The notes: a model not told the origin generated them from the sequence alone. A stretch of DNA of 64,000 bases from JBBQXK01 sp038251625 (GCA_038251625.1 JBBSBE010000005.1:1-64000), one strand, 5' to 3'. Shown: positions 7,517 through 16,287, counted from the stretch's first letter. Numbers and translations are program-made.

Positions 7517-8698
7517 ATGAAAATTCTTGCGATGGGCGCATCGTTCGTTGCGCTTTCGGCGGGTATGGCTCTCGCCGGTGGCATTGACCGGGGGCGTCTG
7601 ACGTATGGCGCGCTCTTTGAAACCGGCAGCTACGCCGAGATCGGCTTCTCCAACGTTTCGCCAAATGTTTCGGGGAAATATTCGAACCCCGCTTTCGGCA
7701 CAACGACGGGCGACATGGCCGGCAGCTACCGCAATTACAGCTTCGCCTACAAGCGCGACTTCGGCGAAAAGGTGTCATTCGGCCTGTTCGTCAACACGCC
7801 CTACGGCGCCGATGCAAACTATTCTGTACCCGGTCTCTACAACGGTTTGTCTGCCAAATGGTCAAGCCAGCAGATCGCCGGCGTGCTGCGCTACGAGGTG
7901 ACGCCTGCCATCTCGGTCTACGGCGGCGTCAAGTACGAGCGGTCCAAGGCCAATATCGAGATTCCCGACACGCTGATCCGCGGTGGCCTGCAGCAGGCTG
8001 CTTTGGGCGGTAACGCCCAAGCCTCTGCCATTCTCGGCGCGTCACCGGCCGGAACCCTCGCCTACACGGCCGAGGGCGATTGGGATGGACGTTTCGGCTT
8101 CATCGTCGGCGCGGCCTACGAAAAGCCCGAGATCGCGCTGCGCGTGGGCCTGACCTATGAGAGCGGCTATACCCACAAGTTCGACAGCGTCGAAACGATT
8201 GGCTCGCCCGCTCTTGGCCCGACGTTCGCCGCACTTGGGAACGGCACCACGGAAGTGGAGATGCCGCAAAGCATCACCCTCGATTTCCAAACCGGGGTGG
8301 CCAAGGATACGCTGGTCTTCGGCTCGATCCGCTGGGCGGAATGGTCGGTGTGGCAAGTGCGCCCCCCAGCCTATGGTGCCGTGTTCGGATCGGACATCAC
8401 CAACTTTGAAAACGACGTCTTCACCTACCAGCTGGGTGTGGGGCGTCGCCTGAACGAAAACTTCTCGGTCTTCGCGCGGGCAAGCTATGAAAAGTCGAAT
8501 GGCGGCATCGCCTCGCGGCTTTCGCCGACAGACGGATCGCGCAGCTTCGGGATCGGCGGCACCTACACCAAAGATGCCATCAAGGTGACGGGCGGGATCG
8601 AGTTCGTGAAGGTCGGTGATGCTGTCGATGGTTCGGGCACCCGATTTGCCGGTAACGATGCCGTCGGTTTTGGCTTGTCGGTCGGCTACCACTTCTGA
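7517..8698 (+). CDS. FadL/OmpP1-family outer-membrane channel
   Basis: The 393-residue protein starts with a signal peptide cut after ALA (about residue 20) and ends in GYHF, the terminal phenylalanine used for BAM-dependent barrel insertion. Alternating aromatic/glycine strands run throughout, and the N-terminal part fits the FadL family of hydrophobic-compound channels (fatty acids, aromatics). A strong ribosome site, GGGGAGGA, precedes the ATG. It is followed by a good terminator, so it is monocistronic. Ligand unknown. Confidence 0.85.
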   Translation: MKILAMGASFVALSAGMALAGGIDRGRLTYGALFETGSYAEIGFSNVSPNVSGKYSNPAFGTTTGDMAGSYRNYSFAYKRDFGEKVSFGLFVNTPYGADANYSVPGLYNGLSAKWSSQQIAGVLRYEVTPAISVYGGVKYERSKANIEIPDTLIRGGLQQAALGGNAQASAILGASPAGTLAYTAEGDWDGRFGFIVGAAYEKPEIALRVGLTYESGYTHKFDSVETIGSPALGPTFAALGNGTTEVEMPQSITLDFQTGVAKDTLVFGSIRWAEWSVWQVRPPAYGAVFGSDITNFENDVFTYQLGVGRRLNENFSVFARASYEKSNGGIASRLSPTDGSRSFGIGGTYTKDAIKVTGGIEFVKVGDAVDGSGTRFAGNDAVGFGLSVGYHF

Positions 8699-8721
8699 GA
8701 CGTCGAACCAGACACGGCATT

Positions 8722-8755
8722 GCGGCCACGCGGGACACCCCGGCGTGGCCGCTTT
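8722..8755 (+). terminator. Rho-independent terminator of the FadL-like gene
   Basis: GCGGCCACGC (8722-8731) pairs with GCGTGGCCGC (8743-8752) around an 11-base loop, followed by TTTCGCTT. It lies 24 bases after the porin stop. Confidence 0.8.
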
Positions 8756-8816
8756 CGCTTGCGGCGTGCCGGGGCGGCGGGCTAAGCAGATGCGGTCAAT
8801 GAAAACGGGCGCGCGC

Positions 8817-9698
8817 ATGATCTATCCCACGGCGGCAGAGTGGCGGGCGGCCAGGCATCGCCGCGTGCTCTTTTTCGGGATGTCAGGCCTCGGCAAGACG
8901 CATCTGGCCAATCTTCTGCGCGACGCGGGCGACTGGTTCCATTACTCGGTCGATTACCGGATCGGCACCCGCTACATGGGCGAACTGATCGCCGACAATT
9001 TCAAGCGCGAAGCGATGAAGGTGCCCCTCCTGCGAGAGCTTTTGATGACCGACAGCGTCTATATCGCGTCCAACATCACCTTCGACAATCTGGCGCCGCT
9101 GTCCACCTATCTCGGCAAGCCCGGCGATCCGGGGAAGGGGGGGCTGCCCTTCGCCGAATACATGGCCCGTCAGGCCCAGCACCGCGAGGCCGAGATCGCC
9201 TCGCTCCTCGACACGCCCCGTTTCATCGCCCGGGCCGAGGCGCTTTATGGTTATCCCCATTTCGTCTGCGACAGCGGAGGCTCAATCTGCGAGGTGGTGA
9301 ACCCCGCCGATCCCCACGATCCGGTGATGACCGCTCTTTCCGACAATCTGCTGCTTGTTTGGATCGAAGGTAATGCCGCGCATACCGCCGATCTGGTCGC
9401 CCGCTTTGATCGCGCGCCAAAGCCCATGTACTACCAGCCCGACTTTCTTCATGCGGCATGGGAGGACTATCGCGCAACGCATTCCGTGACTGAAGAAAAT
9501 TGCGATCCGGATGCCTTCGTGCGGTGGGCCTATGCCCGCGCGCTGGCGCATCGTCAGCCCCGCTATGCCGCGATGGCGCGCTGGGGTGTGCGTGTGACGG
9601 CGGATGACGTGGCGCGCGTGCGCAGCACCGCCGACCTTGACGATCTGATCGCCACAGCCATCGACACTAGGGGCGGCAGCCGTTCAGCGCCTGCGTGA
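8817..9698 (+). CDS. P-loop ATPase of unknown role
   Basis: The 293-residue product has a Walker A motif GMSGLGKT at residues 21-28, straight after a hydrophobic beta strand (RVLFF), and a histidine/tyrosine-rich segment around 35-55. I place it among small stand-alone P-loop ATPases or kinases known from Rhodobacteraceae; the substrate is unknown. Start is uncertain: ATGs at 8790 and 8799 are also in frame, but MIYPTAAEWR puts the P-loop at the usual short distance from the N-terminus. Its 3' end overlaps the convergent gene by 32 bases. Confidence 0.75.
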   Translation: MIYPTAAEWRAARHRRVLFFGMSGLGKTHLANLLRDAGDWFHYSVDYRIGTRYMGELIADNFKREAMKVPLLRELLMTDSVYIASNITFDNLAPLSTYLGKPGDPGKGGLPFAEYMARQAQHREAEIASLLDTPRFIARAEALYGYPHFVCDSGGSICEVVNPADPHDPVMTALSDNLLLVWIEGNAAHTADLVARFDRAPKPMYYQPDFLHAAWEDYRATHSVTEENCDPDAFVRWAYARALAHRQPRYAAMARWGVRVTADDVARVRSTADLDDLIATAIDTRGGSRSAPA

Positions 9699-10242
9699 TC
9701 GCAGGCCCCGCGCCTGACAGGGTAACCTTCACCAGCGAATACCCCGCATCGTTCAGCACTTCCGCCTCCCGCCCCGTCTGCAGCGCCGCAAGGACGGGTG
9801 ATCCCTGCGGCAAAAGCGCATAATGGCTGACCCCTCCATCCGCGCGGAAGGCAAGCGGGTAAGGCGCGCCGTCAACCCGCAGGATCATCTGCCCGTCCGG
9901 CCCCTCCGGCCCGAACAGCCCCAGATAGGTGGCACCGCGCCGCTGGCAGATCACGTAAAGCGACGTGCCTTGCACAGGATCCCCGGTGCCCGCGAACATC
10001 CCCGTGCCGTCCGCCGTCACCCCCGCCGTCCAGGGCGCCGCGTCTGGCGTCAGCCCAAGCGCCTGCTCGCTGCACCGCGACGCGACGCAGGCGTTGTAGG
10101 CGGGATCGCTGGCGCCGTTCGACGCATAAAGACAACGCCAGACACAGCGTTGCACCTCCATCCCGTCGCTCTGCGCCGCAGCCTGCACAGCGGCGACGGT
10201 GATCAGCAGCAGGGCCGCCAGCGGCAGGGTCAATCTTGGCAT
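9667..10242 (-). CDS. Secreted hypothetical protein with N-terminal cysteine cluster
   Basis: Encodes 191 residues from the ATG at 10242, which has GGGAG upstream. A signal peptide ends near AAA-QS (about residue 24). The mature start holds four cysteines, CVWRC followed by CVASRC, likely two disulfides in the periplasm, with more near residue 97 and the C-terminus. I recognise no family. The gene is convergent with the ATPase gene and overlaps its end by 32 bases; metA diverges from it. Confidence 0.7.
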   Translation of the reverse strand: MPRLTLPLAALLLITVAAVQAAAQSDGMEVQRCVWRCLYASNGASDPAYNACVASRCSEQALGLTPDAAPWTAGVTADGTGMFAGTGDPVQGTSLYVICQRRGATYLGLFGPEGPDGQMILRVDGAPYPLAFRADGGVSHYALLPQGSPVLAALQTGREAEVLNDAGYSLVKVTLSGAGPAITQALNGCRP

Positions 10243-10368
10243 CGGTCGCGCTCCCGTCATCCGGCCAATCGTTGCAGACCGCGCGCCCGCGTCAAGCCCG
10301 CTGCATCGCCCGCCTTGATGCTTGCGGCCATCTCGCCTAACTCAGGGCGTCATCGTTACAGGTTCGCC

Positions 10369-11286
10369 ATGCCCATCACCCTGCCCGAAACCCTTCCCGC
10401 CTATGCCGTGCTGCAGCGCGAGGGCGTGATGGTCATGTCGCCCGAGCGGGCGGCGCGGCAGGATATCCGCCCGCTGCGCATCGGGCTTCTGAACCTGATG
10501 CCCAAGAAAATCCAGACCGAGAACCAGTTTGCCCGGCTGATCGGTGCCACGCCCCTGCAGATCGATTTTTCGCTGATCCGCATGTCCGAGCATCAGACCA
10601 GAAACACCGCTGCCGAACACATGGAAACCTTCTACCGCCCGTTTCAGGAGGTGAAGCACGAACGCTTCGACGGTCTCATCATCACCGGCGCCCCGATCGA
10701 GCATCTGCCGTTTGAGGACGTCACCTACTGGGATGAGCTGACCGAGGTGATGGACTGGACGCAGACCAATGTGCAATCCACCTTCGGCGTCTGCTGGGGC
10801 GGCATGGCGATGCTGCGTCACTTCCACGGGGTGGACAAGCACATGCTGCCGCACAAGGCCTTCGGCTGCTTCCGGCACCGTACCCTGTCGCGGGGCTCGC
10901 CCTATCTGCGCGGCTTTTCGGACGATTTCATCATCCCCGTCAGCCGCTGGACAGAGGTGCGCCAGGCCGAGGTTGACGCGGCCCCCGGCCTCTCCACCCT
11001 GCTGGCCTCGGATGAAGTGGGCCCCTGCCTGATCGAGGATGCAGGTCATCGCGCGCTCTACATCTTCAACCACTTCGAATATGACAGCGACACGCTGAAG
11101 CAGGAATACGACCGAGACGTGGCCAACGGCACCCCGATCAACGTGCCCGCCAACTACTACCCCGATGACGATCCCGCGAGAGCGCCGCTCAATCGGTGGA
11201 GAAGTCACGCACACCTTCTATATGGCAACTGGATCAACGAGATTTACCAGTCAACGCCCTATGACATCACGCAGATTGGCCATTAG
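10369..11286 (+). CDS. metA: Homoserine O-acetyltransferase/O-succinyltransferase, MetA family
   Basis: At 305 residues it matches the MetA family length, and the catalytic residues fall at the textbook positions: nucleophile C142 in VCWGG, H235 and E237 in NHFEY. Residue 111 is glutamate (GAPIE), the residue reported to make MetA enzymes use acetyl-CoA, whereas succinyl-CoA enzymes have glycine there. So the product is more likely O-acetylhomoserine, the first committed step of methionine synthesis. Start at 10369; the open frame extends further upstream without support. I see no SAM-II riboswitch in the 108-base leader. The end overlaps the next gene by 26 bases. Confidence 0.95.
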   Translation: MPITLPETLPAYAVLQREGVMVMSPERAARQDIRPLRIGLLNLMPKKIQTENQFARLIGATPLQIDFSLIRMSEHQTRNTAAEHMETFYRPFQEVKHERFDGLIITGAPIEHLPFEDVTYWDELTEVMDWTQTNVQSTFGVCWGGMAMLRHFHGVDKHMLPHKAFGCFRHRTLSRGSPYLRGFSDDFIIPVSRWTEVRQAEVDAAPGLSTLLASDEVGPCLIEDAGHRALYIFNHFEYDSDTLKQEYDRDVANGTPINVPANYYPDDDPARAPLNRWRSHAHLLYGNWINEIYQSTPYDITQIGH

Positions 11287-12211
11287 CCTCATCCTTTCCA
11301 CGATCGCCGTAGGCGGTTGTGCTGTGGCTGTGGATCGCAAGGCATCGGCACGCGAGGCCGCAGCAGAAGCTGCATATCCCCCCATGGGCCAGTTCGTCGA
11401 GGTGATGGGCACCCGCGTGCATGCCGTCGTGCGGGGGCAGGGGCCGGATCTCGTGCTGATCCACGGCGCCTCGGGCAGCACGCGCGACTTCACCTTCGAT
11501 CTCGTCGAACCCCTGTCGCGCAATTTCCGTGTGATCGCATTCGACCGCCCCGGCCTTGGCTATTCCGACGATATCGGGCCAAAGGGCCTCAGCCCGCTGG
11601 TGCAGGCCGACGTGCTGCGCGCGGCGGCGGAAAAGCTTTCGGTGCGCCGCCCCATCGTGCTTGGCCACAGCTACGGCGGTGCGGTCGCGATGGCATGGGC
11701 GCTGCGCGATCCGGGCGGGCCGCGTGGGCTTGTCATCGTCTCGGGTGCCACGATGCCATGGCCCGGCGGTCTTGGCCCTTGGTATGCGATCACCTCGTCG
11801 CAGTTTGGCGGCGCCACCGTGGTGCCGCTGGTTGCCGCCTATGCCCCCCTCAGCCGTGCGGACGATGCGGTTGGCATGATCTTTTCGCCCGAGGCTGTGC
11901 CGCCCGGCTATGTCGAATATGTGGGCGCCGGCCTGTCGCTGAGGCGCGATCAGTTGCGCACCAACGCCCGGCAGGTGAACAGCCTCAAGGCGCATCTTGA
12001 GGTGATGGAACCGAACTACCCGCAACTCGCAATGCCGTTCGAGATCTTGCACGGCACCGCCGATACCATCGTGCCCGCCACCGTGCATGGCATTCCGCTG
12101 TCCAAACGTGTGCGGAACGCCCGCCTCACCCTGATCGACGGGGCGGGCCACATGCCGCACCATACCCATTCCGATCAGGTCATCGCCGCCATCCGCCGCC
12201 TCTCACGCTAG
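11261..12211 (+). CDS. Alpha/beta hydrolase, probable lipoprotein
   Basis: The 316-residue product opens with a lipoprotein signal whose lipobox VGGC places the lipidated cysteine at residue 20. The rest is an alpha/beta hydrolase: oxyanion HGASGST, nucleophile serine in GHSYGG, acid in HGTADTI and histidine in GAGHMPHH. It would act at the membrane face of the periplasm on an ester or amide substrate I cannot name. The ATG at 11261 lies inside the end of metA (26-base overlap), suggesting co-transcription. Confidence 0.85.
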   Translation: MTSRRLAISLILSTIAVGGCAVAVDRKASAREAAAEAAYPPMGQFVEVMGTRVHAVVRGQGPDLVLIHGASGSTRDFTFDLVEPLSRNFRVIAFDRPGLGYSDDIGPKGLSPLVQADVLRAAAEKLSVRRPIVLGHSYGGAVAMAWALRDPGGPRGLVIVSGATMPWPGGLGPWYAITSSQFGGATVVPLVAAYAPLSRADDAVGMIFSPEAVPPGYVEYVGAGLSLRRDQLRTNARQVNSLKAHLEVMEPNYPQLAMPFEILHGTADTIVPATVHGIPLSKRVRNARLTLIDGAGHMPHHTHSDQVIAAIRRLSR

Positions 12212-12265
12212 ATTGCAGCAGCGCCGCTGCACGGCCATAGTGCGACGCGGGGCATGGAGGACGAG

Positions 12266-13147
12266 ATGGACCTACCTTTTGACGGCGCGATCACCAGCTA
12301 TTTTCAGAAAGAGGCGCCAAAGGCCGTTCGCAAGGCAATCGAAAAGGGGGGGAAGGACGATATCCTGTCGGCCTCCTACCCCTACCGCGCCGAAATGAAG
12401 ACAAAGGACTACGAGACCAAGATGGAGGGGCTGCAACGTCAGCTTGTCCGCCTGCATGCCGATGTGCGTGACAAGGGGCGGCGCCTTGTCGTGCTCTTCG
12501 AAGGGCGCGACGCGGCCGGAAAGGGGGGCACCATCGGCGCGATGCGCGAAAACCTCAACCCGCGTGTGGCCAGTGTCGTGGCGCTTGCCAAACCCTCCGA
12601 CCGGGAAGCCGCGCAGTGGTATTTCCAGCGCTATGTCGAACGCCTGCCCGCCGCAGGCGAAATCGCGATGTTTGACCGAAGCTGGTACAACCGCGGCGTG
12701 GTCGAGCATGTGTTCGGCTTCTGCACGCCCGCACAGCGAGAGCTTTTCTTCCGTCAGTTGCCCGATTTCGAGCGGATGCTGGTGGATGACGGGGTCATCC
12801 TCGTCAAGCTGTGGCTGAACGTCGGGCGGACAGAACAGTTGCGGCGCTTTCTTGCGCGCGAACAGGACCCGCTCAAACAGTGGAAGCTCTCTTCGATCGA
12901 TATTGAAGGTCTGGCGAAATGGCACCCCTATTCAGAGGCGATTGCCGAAACCTTGTCGCGCACCCACACCGGCCATGCGCCCTGGACGCTGATCAAATCG
13001 GACGACAAGAAACGCGCGCGCATCGCCGCGATCCAGACGGTTCTTCGCGCGGTCGATTTTATAGGCCGTGACGATACGCTGATCGGGATGCCCGACCCTG
13101 CAATCTGCGGCGGCCCGGCGCTTTGGGCCGCCGATGAGAATGAGTGA
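12266..13147 (+). CDS. ppk2: Polyphosphate kinase 2
   Basis: The 293-residue PPK2 enzyme transfers phosphate between polyphosphate and nucleotides. Walker A-like GRDAAGKGG lies at 80-88, the lid/Walker B DRSWYNR at 137-143, and the family block GFCT follows. Start at 12266 has GGAGGACGAG immediately upstream; an in-frame ATG at 12254 lies inside that site. Whether ADP, GDP or AMP is preferred cannot be read safely. The TetR gene begins inside its last codons, so the two are coupled. ppx/gppA, the opposing exopolyphosphatase-type gene, lies 3 kb on. Confidence 0.93.
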   Translation: MDLPFDGAITSYFQKEAPKAVRKAIEKGGKDDILSASYPYRAEMKTKDYETKMEGLQRQLVRLHADVRDKGRRLVVLFEGRDAAGKGGTIGAMRENLNPRVASVVALAKPSDREAAQWYFQRYVERLPAAGEIAMFDRSWYNRGVVEHVFGFCTPAQRELFFRQLPDFERMLVDDGVILVKLWLNVGRTEQLRRFLAREQDPLKQWKLSSIDIEGLAKWHPYSEAIAETLSRTHTGHAPWTLIKSDDKKRARIAAIQTVLRAVDFIGRDDTLIGMPDPAICGGPALWAADENE

Positions 13148-13763
13148 AGGCAAGCGCGGCTACCATCACGGCAATCTGCGGCAGGCACTGGTCGAGGCGG
13201 CGCTGAAGCTGATCGATGAAGCCGGACCGCAAGGCTTTACCCTGTCAGAGGCGGCCAAGGCTGCGGATGTAACCCCCGCCGCCGTCTATCGCCATTTTGC
13301 CGGGCGCGACGAGTTGATCGCCGAAGCTGCGCGGCAGGGGTACGAGATTTTCGCGGCCCTTCTGGAATACGCCTTCGATGATGGAAAGCCGACAGCGCTT
13401 GCCGCGTTCGAGGCGACGGGGCGGGCCTATCTCGCGTTCGCGCGGAAATATCCCGGGCATTACAAGGCGATGTTCGAATCCGGGCTGAACCTCAACGCGC
13501 ATCCCGACCTTCTGCCGGTCGCGGGCCGTGCGCAGCATGTTCTGGAAGCGGCGGCAGAGCGTCTGTCGCAGCATCTGCCGCCCGGCAAGCGCCCGCCCGC
13601 CACCATGTTTTCCGCTCATATCTGGGCGCTCAGCCACGGCATCGTGGAACTTTTCGCACGCGGCGCACCCGGCGCCCGAAGCCCCTATGCGCCCGAAGAC
13701 CTGTTGGAAGCGGGCATCGGGATTTACCTGCGCGGTCTGGGCCTGCTGCCGCCCGACAAGTAG
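13140..13763 (+). CDS. TetR/AcrR-family transcriptional regulator
   Basis: The 207-residue product has an N-terminal TetR helix-turn-helix at about residues 25-55 (FTLSEAAKAADVTPAAVYRHF), preceded by the YHHGNLR start common to this subgroup. The C-terminal all-helical domain would bind an unknown ligand. It overlaps the end of ppk2; the start could be the ATG at 13134 or 13140. Its stop codon TAG is the second to fourth base of a 24-bp perfect palindrome, see the repeat entry. Confidence 0.9.
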   Translation: MSEGKRGYHHGNLRQALVEAALKLIDEAGPQGFTLSEAAKAADVTPAAVYRHFAGRDELIAEAARQGYEIFAALLEYAFDDGKPTALAAFEATGRAYLAFARKYPGHYKAMFESGLNLNAHPDLLPVAGRAQHVLEAAAERLSQHLPPGKRPPATMFSAHIWALSHGIVELFARGAPGARSPYAPEDLLEAGIGIYLRGLGLLPPDK

Positions 13764-13783
13764 GGTGGGTGCACCCACCCTAC
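13760..13783. repeat. 24-bp perfect palindrome, copy 1 (contains the TetR stop codon)
   Basis: The half GTAGGGTGGGTG is followed at once by its exact reverse complement. Bases 13761-13763 are the stop codon of the TetR gene. A second copy, differing only in one symmetric base pair, lies at 60435-60458 and supplies the stop of another gene. Probably a dispersed palindromic repeat; it may also act as a terminator-like hairpin. Confidence 0.85.
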
Positions 13784-13878
13784 GTTCGGCGAACCGACCG
13801 GCCCCAAGCGTGAAGATACATTTAACGACGGCGCGTAAACCGTTGCGAATAAAAGATATTCGCAGGTTATCACACGTG

Positions 13879-14859
13879 TTATCCCCGCGCGCGTCGCCCA
13901 CCCCGACGGCCCGACGTGGCCTGGCTTGCCGCCGCACTGGCTTCGGCAAAGGACAGCCCGCCCTCGACCGCTTCCAGAACCTTGGCAAACCGGATCCACT
14001 CGCCCCCGTTCGGATCATGGTTCATCAGAAAGTTCGCCGCCCGGATCGCCTCCATCTCCACCTGCCGCACCGGGTTCATGATGGCCGAGGTCATGCCCGC
14101 CCCGATCGCCATCGGCAGGAAGGCCGCGTTGATCCCGTGCCGGTGGGGCAGCCCGAACGAGATGTTCGACGCCCCGCAGGTCGTGTTGACGCCAAGCTCG
14201 TCCCGCAGACGCCGGACCAGCGCAAACACCTGATTTCCCGCCGTCGCCATCGCGCCGATGGGCATGACAAGGGGATCGACCACGATATCATGCGCCGGGA
14301 TCCCGAAATCCGCCGCCCGCTCCACGATCTTTTTCGCCACTGCAAACCGCACGTCCGGATCCTGGCTGATCCCGGTATCGTCGTTGGAGATCGCCACCAC
14401 CGGCACGTTGTATTTCTTGACCAGCGGCAGCACGAGTTCCAGCCGCTCTTCCTCGCCCGTCACCGAGTTCAGCAGGGGCCGCCCCTCGCAATGCTGCAGG
14501 CCAGCCTCCAGCGCACCGGGAACAGAGCTGTCGATGCAGAGCGGCACATCCACGATGGCCTGAATGCGCAGGATCAGCTCTTTCATCAACGGCGGCTCGA
14601 CAAAGTTGTTGTCGGCATAGCGCGGATCGGTCGCCATCTTGTTGGTGAAAACCGCGCCGGAATTCACATCCAGCACCATCGCCCCGCAGGCCACCTGCTC
14701 CAGCGCGTCTTTCTCGACCGTCGTGAAATCGCCCGCCTCAAGTTCAGCCGCCAGCTTCTTGCGCCCCGTGGGGTTGATCCGCTCGCCGATCACGCAAAAG
14801 GGCTCGTCAAAGCCGATGACGACGGTTTTCGTTTTCGATTCGATAACGGTGCGGGTCAT
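13879..14859 (-). CDS. Methyltetrahydrofolate:corrinoid methyltransferase (pterin-binding family)
   Basis: The 326-residue product is a DHPS-fold pterin-binding protein: VIGERINPTG near residue 24, VLDVNSG near 62, then LCIDSS and CGASNISFGLP, which bind the pterin. Without the MetH domains it fits the stand-alone methyltransferases that move methyl groups between a corrinoid protein and tetrahydrofolate. The C-terminal 20 residues are basic and disordered. Start at 14859 has GAGGAAG upstream. It is the last gene of a three-gene operon after MetF, 15 bases downstream, so methyl-THF made here can be oxidised by MetF. Confidence 0.85.
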   Translation of the reverse strand: MTRTVIESKTKTVVIGFDEPFCVIGERINPTGRKKLAAELEAGDFTTVEKDALEQVACGAMVLDVNSGAVFTNKMATDPRYADNNFVEPPLMKELILRIQAIVDVPLCIDSSVPGALEAGLQHCEGRPLLNSVTGEEERLELVLPLVKKYNVPVVAISNDDTGISQDPDVRFAVAKKIVERAADFGIPAHDIVVDPLVMPIGAMATAGNQVFALVRRLRDELGVNTTCGASNISFGLPHRHGINAAFLPMAIGAGMTSAIMNPVRQVEMEAIRAANFLMNHDPNGGEWIRFAKVLEAVEGGLSFAEASAAASQATSGRRGGRRARG

Positions 14860-14874
14860 TCTTCCTCTTTCCGA

Positions 14875-15795
14875 TCAAACGTGCGCAGCCGGGGTGGCCG
14901 ACGTGCCCCCGTGCTCGATTGCCCAGGTTGCGTTTGCCTTGATGCCACCCAAGGGGAAGAAATGCACCCCCTCGATCCCGAAATCGGGATGGCGCGCCTT
15001 GTGGGCGGCAAGGGCGCCGACGAAATCATCGGGCGCGTAGGGCAGAAGCAGCTTCGTCACATCCATCGCCCGTTTCTGCAGCACGCGCAGCGACGGCCCC
15101 ACACCGCAAGCGATGGCGAATTTCAGAAGGGTCTGCAGCTTCGCGGGCCCCGCCACGCCGATGTGGATGGGCAAGCTGATCCCTTCTGCGGCCAGACGGT
15201 CGGCCCAGGCGATGACCGGCGCGGCCTCAAAGCAGAACTGCGTGGTGATCGCAATTTTCGCATCCGTCCGAGCCGAGAAGGCCTGCTTCCAGCGCAGCGC
15301 CTCCATTACCATCCTGTCGGACCCGTCGGGATCAATGTCGCGGTTGCCTTCGGGGTGGCCCGCCACATGAAGCCGGTCGAACCCGTCGAAAAGGCCCGTC
15401 TCGATCAGTTGCATCGAGCTTTCAAAATCGCCGGCGGGCGTGTTGACGCCGCCACCCAGCAGCAACGCCTGCGTCACCCCTGCCTCGCCCTGATAGCGGG
15501 CGATCCAGTCGGCAAGCACCGCGCGGCCGGCGATGATGCGGGCGGGGAAGTGGGGCATGACGGTGTAACCCTCACCCGCCAGACGCTTGGCCGTGGCCAC
15601 CATATCCTCGATCGGGGTCCCCTCGATATGGGCGACGTAGACGCGCGTGGCCTTGGGCAGAAGTTCACGAAAATCCTCGACCTTCTCGGCGGTACGCGGC
15701 ATCACCTCGATCGAGTAATCCTTGAGAAACGCCTCGATCGCCCCTGCATGGGGAGCAACGGGTGCGGCCTCGCGGCGGAAACTGAAAAGCGCCAT
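14875..15795 (-). CDS. Methylenetetrahydrofolate reductase-like protein
   Basis: The 306-residue protein resembles MetF TIM-barrel flavoproteins: a start with SIEVMPRTAEKVEDF, barrel strands such as RVYVAHI and ALLLGGG, the HPEGN segment and the TQFCFEA motif of the folate/flavin site. It interconverts methylene- and methyl-tetrahydrofolate. The start at 15795 has GGGAG eight bases upstream. It lies between a Virulence_fact protein and a corrinoid methyltransferase, which points to one-carbon catabolism from methylated compounds rather than to methionine synthesis alone. Confidence 0.85.
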   Translation of the reverse strand: MALFSFRREAAPVAPHAGAIEAFLKDYSIEVMPRTAEKVEDFRELLPKATRVYVAHIEGTPIEDMVATAKRLAGEGYTVMPHFPARIIAGRAVLADWIARYQGEAGVTQALLLGGGVNTPAGDFESSMQLIETGLFDGFDRLHVAGHPEGNRDIDPDGSDRMVMEALRWKQAFSARTDAKIAITTQFCFEAAPVIAWADRLAAEGISLPIHIGVAGPAKLQTLLKFAIACGVGPSLRVLQKRAMDVTKLLLPYAPDDFVGALAAHKARHPDFGIEGVHFFPLGGIKANATWAIEHGGTSATPAAHV

Positions 15796-15822
15796 CACGT
15801 TCTCCCACAAAGTGGCCAAGGT

Positions 15823-16119
15823 TCAGGCCCGGCCGTCGTTTTCAATCAGGCGCTTGAGATGCGCGGCATCATACTCTGCATCCAGCCGTGCCGCTTCGCG
15901 TGCGGCCACCTCGTCGGGCTCGCCATCAGCCTCATAGGGCGGGGCTTTGCGCCACTCGGCCAGATAGGCATCGCTGTCGCGCGCCCCGCCCCGCATCGCG
16001 GCCCGGTCGATGGCTTGTTCGAACCGTTCGGGCAGTTGCACCTTCGATCCGCGCCGCCCCTTGCCCACGATGACCTGGGCCGGAATGTCGCGCCAGAAAA
16101 CCACTGTGACCTCTGGCAT
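15823..16119 (-). CDS. Virulence_fact-domain small protein
   Basis: The 98-residue protein starts MPEVTVVFWRDIPAQVIVG and has an acidic, alanine-rich helical C-terminus. I recognise it as the short protein annotated virulence factor that usually precedes metF in Rhodobacterales; the name is historical and no virulence role follows. Its constant pairing with MetF and the corrinoid methyltransferase suggests an accessory role in that pathway. Start at 16119; a frame extension to 16209 lacks support and would run into the ppx/gppA promoter region. Confidence 0.75.
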   Translation of the reverse strand: MPEVTVVFWRDIPAQVIVGKGRRGSKVQLPERFEQAIDRAAMRGGARDSDAYLAEWRKAPPYEADGEPDEVAAREAARLDAEYDAAHLKRLIENDGRA

Positions 16120-16287
16120 GACGCACGATTCCCTTCGGTTGCCGATGCCCTGTAGATAGGCCTGCCTGCGCGACAGATAAGGTCGGATTTCGACATGATG
16201 CGCAGACATTGCGACCGAGCGCCACGGGCGCTTGCGCCGCTGTCACCCTGCCGTTACTCTGAGCCCAACCATAGATGGAGGGCGGTG

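Noticed and set aside
10261..10368. SAM riboswitch upstream of metA
   Set aside because: I looked for the SAM-II pseudoknot core and A-rich segments known before alphaproteobacterial metA and found none.
13528..16155. 875-codon open frame on the plus strand
   Set aside because: It runs antisense through the folate one-carbon operon and part of the TetR gene in another frame; no recognisable domain, so a shadow.
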